Below, in pieces: positions 7,046 through 13,300 of a stretch of DNA of 15,469 nucleotides (the first letter of the stretch is position 1; each line of letters opens with the position of its first letter). The DNA comes from Candidatus Dojkabacteria bacterium (GTDB taxonomy: Bacteria; Patescibacteriota; Dojkabacteria; SC72), in contig JAAZIL010000014.1 in assembly GCA_012800885.1 (NCBI GenBank), positions 1-15,469 on the forward strand, read 5' to 3'. Made by a program: the position numbers and the translations under genes. A model generated the notes under the pieces. That model saw only the letters and a list, made by a program, of their open reading frames with translations, had not been told where the DNA came from and did no database searches.

Positions 7046-8132
7046 TTTTAATATTATTGATAATATAATCAAGTAATGGATTATTCTGAGTATTTGATAT
7101 TAATATATACACAATATAATTATGAGTATTCGCTATTGCATAAGCTTCGTAAGTTTCATCTTCAATCTGTAAAGTAGATTGTAAACCGAGTGTGTCTTTA
7201 AAAGATATAGGTATACTATTTATAACACCACACTGTAGCTCATTCTCTTCTTTGATTTTACAGTAATCATTAAGGAAATAATCCATCTCTTTGCTTTTCC
7301 ATTGCCCTATTGGAAATAACTCAACGGTATCTGAACCTCCTAATTTTTGGAAGGAAACAGCCCTTAATTCTTTTAATTTAGAGGGTGAATATTTAATAAT
7401 ATACTCTTTAGGTATCTCAATCTTCCATGGGTAGTCAGGTAGTAAGCTCTGTTTCTCACTTGATGCCATTAACATATCTCTCTCTATCTCTTCTGCAACT
7501 TGATGTGAGAGAGCACTAGTAGCATCAGATACGGAGATACTCTCATACCATATATCTTTATGTTTAGAGTATATTCTTAATCCTTTGTTCTCTTTCACCC
7601 AGTATATACCATGCTTTTTATCAGGACTACCCAATGGAACGTTCTGTACTAATTCCCAATCCAACCCTTTAAGTACATCAGTATAATATTCTTCAACATC
7701 AATGAAACCTTTACTATCCGGTATTTTATACGCTGAGTTACCTTGCGAAAGAAAATCTTTGACCACAGAATCATCCTTGTTATTCAAAAAGAGAAATTGT
7801 GATCCAGGGAAAGTAGGAATATCTTCTAAACCTAGAACCTTTGATATCTCCTGATTATCAGGCTTTGAAATATTCCCTTTTAAAAATAGTACATATCTGA
7901 TTGCTCCATAAATAATAAAGAGAACTAGAAGAGATAGTATTGGTATAACAAGGTATTTTATATTCTCCTGAGTACCTCTCCTTTTAGGAAGAGTACTCTT
8001 TTTCTTCTTAAAAGGCCTAAATAACCTTATTCTGTTTCTTCTCTTTCTTTTAACAATATTTGAATCCTTAGGAGTTTGCTTAGGCATAATAATTGGATTA
8101 ATTGTTTTTTTCTTGTTTCTCCTCTTTCTCAT
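7026..8132 (-). CDS. Unrecognised single-pass membrane protein with basic N-terminus
   Basis: 368 residues with no family I recognise. Residues 1-59 are extremely basic (25 Lys/Arg in the first 60) and probably disordered; one transmembrane helix spans about 60-84. By the positive-inside rule the basic tail is cytoplasmic and about 280 residues lie outside. The outer part has two recognisable blocks. The first, at 104-200, is PTFPGSQ...VEEYYTDVLKGLDWELV, a pattern (P-x-x-P-G, later V-x-x-[FY]-Y-x-x-x-L-x-x-x-x-W) that occurs in small exported proteins of unknown role. The second, at about 235-368, contains two cysteines (in DYCKIKEEN and LQCGVIN) and ends in DYIINNIKTID. The start could also be Met16. 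Its 3' end overlaps the uvrC tail by 20 bp, tail to tail. TATACA lies 7 nt before the ATG, a weak candidate -10. The frame is convincing; the function is not known. Confidence 0.7.
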   Translation of the reverse strand: MRKRRNKKKTINPIIMPKQTPKDSNIVKRKRRNRIRLFRPFKKKKSTLPKRRGTQENIKYLVIPILSLLVLFIIYGAIRYVLFLKGNISKPDNQEISKVLGLEDIPTFPGSQFLFLNNKDDSVVKDFLSQGNSAYKIPDSKGFIDVEEYYTDVLKGLDWELVQNVPLGSPDKKHGIYWVKENKGLRIYSKHKDIWYESISVSDATSALSHQVAEEIERDMLMASSEKQSLLPDYPWKIEIPKEYIIKYSPSKLKELRAVSFQKLGGSDTVELFPIGQWKSKEMDYFLNDYCKIKEENELQCGVINSIPISFKDTLGLQSTLQIEDETYEAYAIANTHNYIVYILISNTQNNPLLDYIINNIKTIDEKD

Positions 8133-8166
8133 CTCTATCTGTATAGATTAATATGAATACCTAAAA

Positions 8167-8196
8167 ATTACAATTAAATATCGTGTATAGTATAAT
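8167..8196 (+). promoter_or_regulatory. tRNA-Gln promoter
   Basis: ATTACA (8167-8172, 4 of 6) and a perfect TATAAT (8191-8196) are separated by 18 nt, and the -10 ends 10 nt before the first base of the tRNA. This predicts a very short 5' leader for RNase P to remove. It lies in the 74-bp gap between the divergent membrane-protein gene and the tRNA. Confidence 0.55.
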
Positions 8197-8206
8197 AGAT
8201 ACCTAC

Positions 8207-8277
8207 TGCGGGATCGTCTAATGGTAGGACACCGGCCTTTGAAGCCGAGAATCCTAGTTCGAATCTAGGTCCCGCAA
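8207..8277 (+). tRNA. tRNA-Gln (anticodon TTG)
   Basis: A complete 71-nt cloverleaf. The acceptor stem TGCGGGA pairs with TCCCGCA (8270-8276), the D arm is GTCT/GGAC, and the anticodon loop CTTTGAA has TTG at 8239-8241. The T arm is CCTAG-TTCGAAT-CTAGG, and A8277 is the discriminator. The U1-A72 first pair and the general sequence resemble bacterial tRNA-Gln. CCA is not encoded. The outermost anticodon-stem pair is C27 against A43, a mismatch; the other four pairs are sound. Confidence 0.95.
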
Positions 8278-8320
8278 TTTTGTTTAATTATTAAATATTT
8301 CTCCTTATAATTATAACTAT

Positions 8321-8350
8321 TTGCCGTTTAAGTGAATTAGATGCTATAAT
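8321..8350 (+). promoter_or_regulatory. Strong promoter for the RRM gene
   Basis: TTGCCG (8321-8326, 4 of 6), an 18-nt spacer, then TGCTATAAT (8342-8350), a perfect extended -10. The predicted start is near 8357. It is the best consensus promoter in the window and, unlike the others, sits far (about 96 nt) from its start codon. Confidence 0.65.
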
Positions 8351-8356
8351 GAATTG

Positions 8357-8452
8357 TCTATGTTAAGAAAGGTGTTATTTACTTAATACCCTGTGTAGGT
8401 TATCTTTCTAAGAGTGCTTATCCGTAGTCTTTTATTTTTTATTTATATTTAT
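8357..8452 (+). promoter_or_regulatory. Structured, U-rich 5' leader of the RRM gene
   Basis: This untranslated leader of about 96 nt separates the promoter from the RRM start codon. It can fold in two competing ways. One is a local hairpin GGTGTT (8371-8376) with AATACC (8385-8390), loop of 8. The other is a longer-range stem 8366-8374 with 8401-8409, whose core is AGAAAG/CTTTCT extended by G-U and U-A pairs. Both use 8371-8374, so only one can form. The last 22 nt before the ATG (8431-8452) are almost only U and A with no Shine-Dalgarno. A regulatory leader is inferred, not shown; cold-responsive or autoregulated leaders are known for bacterial RRM and cold-shock protein genes. Confidence 0.35.
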
Positions 8453-8737
8453 ATGCAGAACAAACTTTTTGTTGGTAATCTCTCTTGGGATACCACAGAT
8501 GAGTCTTTGCAGAAGTTTTTCTCTGAAATTGGAGAAGTAACTGAAGCAAAGGTCATAGTAGATAGGTTTAAAAACCGATCTAAAGGATTCGGGTTTGTAA
8601 CAATGGCTACAGAAGAGTTAGCTACACAAGCAATGGAACAGCTTAACGGCAAAGAGCTTGATGGTAGAGAGCTAAACGTATCTATTGCTAAACCTCAGAG
8701 AGAGAGTGACGAAAGAAGTAAGAATTTTTACAGATAA
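8453..8737 (+). CDS. Small RRM-domain RNA-binding protein
   Basis: 94 residues: one RNA-recognition motif and a short charged tail. RNP2 is LFVGNL (res 5-10) and RNP1 is KGFGFVTM (44-51), with the usual aromatic residues at Phe6, Phe46 and Phe48 for base stacking. The order beta-alpha-beta-beta-alpha-beta is complete and ends at VSIAKPQ. The tail RESDERSKNFYR is short and lacks the Gly-rich region of many cyanobacterial RNA-binding proteins. I chose the ATG at 8453 because the fold begins there (MQNKLFVGNL); an in-frame GTG at 8414 would add a hydrophobic, U-rich-encoded extension that is better explained as leader. Expected to bind single-stranded RNA in the cytoplasm; targets are unknown. 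It is monocistronic, between its own promoter and a hairpin terminator. Confidence 0.95.
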   Translation: MQNKLFVGNLSWDTTDESLQKFFSEIGEVTEAKVIVDRFKNRSKGFGFVTMATEELATQAMEQLNGKELDGRELNVSIAKPQRESDERSKNFYR

Positions 8738-8766
8738 CTTCTTCTTAGTTAAATAGAATTATTAAT

Positions 8767-8799
8767 AGAGCTGAGCTATATACTCAGCTCTTTAATTTT
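8767..8799 (+). terminator. Hairpin terminator shared by RRM gene and uvrB
   Basis: A perfect 9-bp stem AGAGCTGAG (8767-8775) with CTCAGCTCT (8783-8791), a 7-nt loop, then TTAATTTTA on the plus strand. It lies 29 bp after the RRM stop. The loop holds the uvrB stop codon (8778-8776, minus strand) and one arm of the stem encodes the last UvrB residues. On the minus strand the following bases are less U-rich, so termination should be better for the RRM transcript, though it may work in both directions. Confidence 0.75.
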
Positions 8800-10740
8800 A
8801 TCTCTTATCTCAGCTGCTTTTTCAAACTGTAGGTTATCTGCTGCTAAGAGCATTTTTGATCTTAAATCTTTAATAAATAGTTTTTTCTCTCTTGTACTTA
8901 GTCTGTCTATCTGAATATCTAATTCTTTTTTGTAGATAGTATCTTTTTCAATTAAAGATTCCCCTATCTCCTTCTTTATACTTCTAGGAGTAATATTGTA
9001 TTTTTTGTTGTAATCTTCTTGATATTTTCTTCTTCTATCAGTTTCATCTATTGCATATTTCATACTCTCAGTAACTGTATCTGCATACATAATTACTCTA
9101 CTATTTATATGCCTAGCTGCTCTCCCAATTGTTTGTATAAGGCTTGTTTTAGATCTAAGAAACCCCTCCTTATCTGCATCTAAAATTATTACTAAAGACA
9201 CTTCAGGTAAGTCAATACCTTCTCTTAGTAGATTTATACCAACTAGAACGTCATATTCTCCTAATCTAAGGTCTCTTAGTATCTCAACTCTCTCTACTGT
9301 ATCAATCTCAGAGTGAAGATAAGCTACTTTAATATCAAAATCTTGCAAATAGGAAGTTAACTCCTCTGCCATCCTCTTTGTTAATGTAGTAATTAGTACC
9401 CTCTCTTCTCTCTCTGTATTTTCTCTCACCTCTTTAATTACATCATCAATCTGGTTAAGAATCGGCCTAACTGATATCTCTGGGTCTAGTAATCCTGTTG
9501 GTCTTGTAAGAAGTTCTACTACAACTTTATTACTATCTTCTATCTCCCAACTGTTAGGCGTGGCTGAGAAATATATAGTTTGTTTCTGCTTTTCTCCAAA
9601 TTCATTAAAGTTAAGAGGCCTGTTATCATATGCTGTTGGTAATCTAAAACCGTATTCAATTAAATTTGTTTTTCTAGATCTATCTCCATCATACATACCT
9701 CTTACTTGTGGTATTGTAATATGTGATTCATCAATAAACATCAGATAATCATCGGGGAAATAGTCAAGAAGAGTGTATGGAGGTTCTCCTACCCTTCTTC
9801 CATCAAAATAGATTGAGTAATTCTCCATACTTTTACAGAAACCTATCTCTCTCATCATCTCAATATCATATCTAGTTTTTGTTTCAAGTCTGTATGCCTC
9901 TATATCTTTACCTATATTTTTTAAAAAAAGCATCCGTTTCTCTAAATCTTTCTCTATATTTGTCACTGCCTTTGTCATAGTATCTTGATCGTATACAAAA
10001 GGTGTGGCAGGGAAGATATCTTGTTTATCGATATTATCAATTCTCTGTTTAGAGATAGGATCAATAATTGACATTGTTTCAATCTCATTTCCCCAGAATT
10101 CTATTCTAAGAGGAAACTCCTCATAGGGCATGTAGATCTCTACAGTATCTCCTCTAACAAGAAATGAACCAGATACCAAATCAATGGATTCGCGTTCATA
10201 TCTTAAGAAGGTTAGCTGTTTAGCCAAATCTTCAATACTTACCTTGTCACCAATTCTGATTTCAAAAGATCTGTTTTCATAATTATCTGGACTCCCAATA
10301 TTGTATATACATGAGACAGAGGCAACTACTATGGTATCTCTCCTTGTTCTTGCTGCAGTCATTGCACTTAATCTTAATTTCTCTATCTCCTCATTAACTT
10401 CAGATTCTTTCTCAATGTATAGATCTTTTGAAGGAACATATGCTTCAGGTTGATAGTAATCATAGTAAGAGACAAAATATTTAACAGCGTTATTTGGAAA
10501 AAATTGTTTAAACTCTTCATATAGTTGTGCAGCTAAAGTTTTGTTATGAGAGAGAACAAGAGTTGGTTTCTGTAATTTCTCAATCATATTAGCCATAACA
10601 AAGGTTTTTCCTGAACCTGTAACTCCTAGTAATACCTGCTTATCCTTACCTTTATTCATATTATCTGTTAATACCGTTATTACCTTGTTTTGGTCTACAG
10701 AAGGATTGAATTGTGTATTTAGTATAAACTTCTCTACCAT
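8776..10740 (-). CDS. uvrB: Excinuclease ABC subunit B
   Basis: Damage-verifying helicase-like subunit of nucleotide excision repair, 654 residues, of normal length. Walker A is GVTGSGKT (39-46). The beta-hairpin that grips DNA lies around YYDYYQPEAYVPSKDLYIE (92-110), Walker B is FIDESH (335-340), motif III-like FSATP is at 391-395 and motif VI QTIGRAARH at 536-544. The C-terminal UVR helix pair (about 620-654, NLQFEKAAEIRDKIKEL) should bind the matching UVR region of UvrC, encoded 1.7 kb away. The segment near residue 16 reads S-V-D-Q where most UvrB proteins have G-D-Q. The ATG at 10740 falls exactly at the predicted transcription start, which gives a leaderless mRNA. It is divergent from mutL across a 49-bp gap and ends inside a terminator stem. 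Confidence 0.98.
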   Translation of the reverse strand: MVEKFILNTQFNPSVDQNKVITVLTDNMNKGKDKQVLLGVTGSGKTFVMANMIEKLQKPTLVLSHNKTLAAQLYEEFKQFFPNNAVKYFVSYYDYYQPEAYVPSKDLYIEKESEVNEEIEKLRLSAMTAARTRRDTIVVASVSCIYNIGSPDNYENRSFEIRIGDKVSIEDLAKQLTFLRYERESIDLVSGSFLVRGDTVEIYMPYEEFPLRIEFWGNEIETMSIIDPISKQRIDNIDKQDIFPATPFVYDQDTMTKAVTNIEKDLEKRMLFLKNIGKDIEAYRLETKTRYDIEMMREIGFCKSMENYSIYFDGRRVGEPPYTLLDYFPDDYLMFIDESHITIPQVRGMYDGDRSRKTNLIEYGFRLPTAYDNRPLNFNEFGEKQKQTIYFSATPNSWEIEDSNKVVVELLTRPTGLLDPEISVRPILNQIDDVIKEVRENTEREERVLITTLTKRMAEELTSYLQDFDIKVAYLHSEIDTVERVEILRDLRLGEYDVLVGINLLREGIDLPEVSLVIILDADKEGFLRSKTSLIQTIGRAARHINSRVIMYADTVTESMKYAIDETDRRRKYQEDYNKKYNITPRSIKKEIGESLIEKDTIYKKELDIQIDRLSTREKKLFIKDLRSKMLLAADNLQFEKAAEIRDKIKELSI

Positions 10741-10746
10741 AGGTTA

Positions 10747-10780
10747 ATTTTAACAGATTAATCTACTTTTATGTTAAAAT
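10747..10780. promoter_or_regulatory. Symmetric divergent promoter for uvrB and mutL
   Basis: A perfect 9-bp inverted repeat, ATTTTAACA (10747-10755) and TGTTAAAAT (10772-10780), is spaced by 16 nt. Each arm reads as an extended -10 (TG-T-TAAAAT) for the gene it faces and as a -35 (TTAACA, 5 of 6) for the opposite direction. Both promoters therefore have TTAACA, a 19-nt spacer and TAAAAT. The predicted start for uvrB is 10740, the A of its ATG; for mutL it is 10787, 3 nt before the ATG at 10790. The 19-nt spacing is longer than ideal, which the TG extension may offset. An operator for a dimeric regulator is an alternative or additional reading. Confidence 0.6.
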
Positions 10781-10789
10781 ATGCAATAT

Positions 10790-12586
10790 ATGGAGAAGTT
10801 TAATTTAAATACCCTCTCACAAGAATTAGTAAACAAAATTGCCGCTGGTGAAGTGGTAGAGAGACCTGCTTCTGTTGTAAAGGAGTTAGTTGATAACAGT
10901 ATCGATTCTGGTGCTACGAAAATAGAGATAAAAGTTGCAAATGGAGGAATTGATTTAGTTGAAGTTAGTGATAATGGAGTAGGGATTCCAATGGAGTTTC
11001 TTGCAGATATATTTAAATCTCATACAACTAGTAAAATATCCACTTATGAGGATTTGAACTCTGTTCTCTACATGGGTTTTAGAGGTGAAGCTCTCCCCTC
11101 CATACTGTCTGTTTCAAATATTTCCGTTATTTCAAAACATAGAGGGTCAGATACTGGAGGTAAGATTGAATTTAAGAGCTTTGATAATTATTCAATAAAA
11201 AAAGCACCTAGAGAATCAGGTACAGTAGTAACAGTAAAACATATCTTTGAGAATATTCCTGTTAGAAAGAAATATCTGAAAACCCCTCAAACAGAGTACA
11301 GAAAAATATTAGAGATACTGTATCCATACTTTCTAATATATCCTAATATTAGTTTTAAACTTACAAAAGATCGGAGAGTAGTTTTTAACTTGGCTTCTTT
11401 ACCTGATAGCAAGCCTCATACTGTTCTTTTAGAGAGAGTAGAAGAAGTATTAAAGGAGGAGTTTGTAAAGAGAATGACTAAAGTATTTTACAGCGGTGCT
11501 GGGATGAAAATTACTGGATTAGTAGCTCATCCTTCAGATCATCAGAAGAGAAGTGTAAACCAATACATGTTTGTTAATGGTAGGCCTATCTGGGATAACG
11601 GTGTTGCAAGAGCTGTAGTACAGGCGTATGAAAGATATATCCCTCTTGGAGAGAGAATTCCCTTTGTTGTAAATATTGATATTAAGCCAGAGCTTGTTGA
11701 TGTTAATATACACCCTAAAAAAGAAGAGGTGAGATTTCTAAATCCTTTTAGAGTGTATAGTGCTGTAGAAGAGGCTGTTAAAAAGGCTGTTATAACAATT
11801 ACCTCTTACAAAACAGAGAGGGAGTTTTCTCCTAGTGAGTATAAATCTCGCTCACTTGTAAACAAGGATATGGATAAAAAAACATACTCTTCAAAAGATA
11901 TTACTTTTACTCCTAAGGTTAGTAGCTCTGTCAGAGATAGTTTACTTTTTAGCAAAGAGGTACTCTCTTCAGGAGGCTATACTCAACTGGAGAACTTAGA
12001 AACTGAGAGTAGTGATTCAATAAGGAATATATTTCAGATATTTAATAAGTATATTGTTATAGAGTTTGTTAATGACACACTCTGGCTTGTTGACCAGCAT
12101 GCAGCGGCAGAGAGAATAACTTTTGAGAAATTAAGTAATTCAAAAGGGATGGATAAACAGAAATTGCTAATACCAACAGAGATAACCCTCTCTGAAAAAG
12201 AGTTGGCCGTATTAAAAGAACTGAAGGAATTCTTTGCAGGAATCTCTATAGACTACTCTGTTAAAAAAGGAAGTATTGAAATTGAGTCTGTACCTGTGGA
12301 ATTTATTGAATCCGATCTTAAAAAACTTTTTGATGATATCTTCTCTCTCTCTGATGAAGTAAGAGATATTGCAAAGAATATCAGTAAATTAAAAGATAAT
12401 TTATTTGCTACAATGTCTTGTCATACAAGTATTAGAAGCGGACAGAGTTTACATAGGGATGAGATGATTAGTCTCTATAATGAATTAATTGATTGTAAAA
12501 ATCCGTACAGTTGTCCTCACGGTAGACCTGTTGTGTGGAGATTAAAGCTAAGTGAAATAGATTCTAATTTTGAAAGAACATACTAA
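10790..12586 (+). CDS. mutL: DNA mismatch repair protein MutL, endonuclease type
   Basis: 598 residues from the ATG at 10790. Upstream in frame is another ATG at 10781, but it lies before the predicted transcription start (10787), so I prefer the second. The GHKL ATPase half shows NKIAAGEVVERPASVVKELV (ending at catalytic-Glu KELVDNS), DNGVGI, TSKI and GFRGEAL, followed by the transducer domain (FVNGRPI, DVNIHPKKEEVRF). A linker of about 90 residues leads to the dimerisation half. This contains DQHAAAERITFE (res 435-446), an exact match to the metal-binding DQHAx2Ex4E of nicking MutL proteins, then QKLLIP (a clamp-binding Q-x-x-L-x-P type) and SCPHGRP near the end. It should nick the daughter strand after MutS recognises a mismatch, rather than rely on MutH. 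It is first in a run with the next two genes. Confidence 0.97.
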   Translation: MEKFNLNTLSQELVNKIAAGEVVERPASVVKELVDNSIDSGATKIEIKVANGGIDLVEVSDNGVGIPMEFLADIFKSHTTSKISTYEDLNSVLYMGFRGEALPSILSVSNISVISKHRGSDTGGKIEFKSFDNYSIKKAPRESGTVVTVKHIFENIPVRKKYLKTPQTEYRKILEILYPYFLIYPNISFKLTKDRRVVFNLASLPDSKPHTVLLERVEEVLKEEFVKRMTKVFYSGAGMKITGLVAHPSDHQKRSVNQYMFVNGRPIWDNGVARAVVQAYERYIPLGERIPFVVNIDIKPELVDVNIHPKKEEVRFLNPFRVYSAVEEAVKKAVITITSYKTEREFSPSEYKSRSLVNKDMDKKTYSSKDITFTPKVSSSVRDSLLFSKEVLSSGGYTQLENLETESSDSIRNIFQIFNKYIVIEFVNDTLWLVDQHAAAERITFEKLSNSKGMDKQKLLIPTEITLSEKELAVLKELKEFFAGISIDYSVKKGSIEIESVPVEFIESDLKKLFDDIFSLSDEVRDIAKNISKLKDNLFATMSCHTSIRSGQSLHRDEMISLYNELIDCKNPYSCPHGRPVVWRLKLSEIDSNFERTY

Positions 12587-13300
12587 ATGGAAAATAGAGG
12601 AGTACTCTACTTAATACCTACATCAATTGGAGAAACTTCTTTAAAAGATGTCCTCCTAGATAGAGATATTTTAATAGTTGAAAGCTTAAATTATTTTATA
12701 GTAGAGACACCAAAAATTGCTAGAGCCCACTTAAAAGGTCTTAATGTTGTGCTTCAAGATTTAGATATGAGGGTATTAAATAGGCATACAAGAAGAAAAG
12801 ACATACCATTTTTACTAGAACCTCTAATAGAGGGTAGTAATGTGGGGCTGATGTCTGATGCAGGTACTCCAGCTATTGCTGATCCAGGTAGTATTGTAGT
12901 TCGAGAGTGTCATAGGTTAGGTATTAAAGTAGTACCACTTATCGGTCCTTCTTCAATTATTCTTGCTCTTATGGCATCAGGATTGAATGGTCAATCATTT
13001 ACTTTTAATGGTTATCTTCCAAGAGATTCTGAATCAAGACAGAGAAGAATAAGGGAACTTGAAAGCATCTCTATGAAGACAGGAACGTCACAGGTATTTA
13101 TGGAGACACCTTACAGGAATAAATTACTACTAAAAGATATTATTCAGGTATGCCAAAAAAATACAGATCTCTCCATTGCAGTTAATGTAAGTGGGAAAGA
13201 TGAATATATTAAGACAATGAGAATAGAGGAGTGGAGACATAAAAAGAGTGTAAACATTATAAATATCCCAACCATCTTTATTTTACAAGGTAGAAAATAA
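12587..13300 (+). CDS. RsmI-like SAM-dependent methyltransferase (tetrapyrrole methylase fold)
   Basis: 237 residues. The core is that of the tetrapyrrole methylase superfamily as used by RsmI, which 2'-O-methylates C1402 of 16S rRNA: GLMSDAGTPAIADPG (87-101) for SAM binding, VPLIGPSS (116-123), LMASGLNGQSFTFNGYLP (128-145) and METPYRN (172-178). The N-terminus reads LYLIPTSIGE rather than the classical L-Y-x-V-x-T-P-I-G-N-L, and the protein is shorter than RsmI (about 280), lacking its C-terminal extension. That layout, including I-E/M-E-T-P-Y-R-N, matches a paralogous group common in Bacteroidota that is only generically annotated, so the rRNA target is not assured. It begins on the base after the mutL stop and its stop TAA shares its last A with the next ATG: translational coupling at both ends. 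Confidence 0.85.
   Translation: MENRGVLYLIPTSIGETSLKDVLLDRDILIVESLNYFIVETPKIARAHLKGLNVVLQDLDMRVLNRHTRRKDIPFLLEPLIEGSNVGLMSDAGTPAIADPGSIVVRECHRLGIKVVPLIGPSSIILALMASGLNGQSFTFNGYLPRDSESRQRRIRELESISMKTGTSQVFMETPYRNKLLLKDIIQVCQKNTDLSIAVNVSGKDEYIKTMRIEEWRHKKSVNIINIPTIFILQGRK

Noticed and set aside
7051..7066. Inverted repeat ATATTAT-TG-ATAATAT after uvrC as a terminator
   Set aside because: It is all A/T apart from one loop base, has a 2-nt loop that cannot form well, and has no U tract; it is also inside the convergent gene's coding end.
8305..8316. 12-bp palindrome TTATAATTATAA just upstream of the RRM promoter as an operator
   Set aside because: A/T-only palindromes are expected by chance in such AT-rich spacer DNA; nothing else supports a regulator site.
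8414..8452. In-frame GTG that would extend the RRM protein by 13 residues
   Set aside because: The extension is hydrophobic and encoded by a U/A-rich leader, while the RRM fold starts cleanly at the ATG at 8453.
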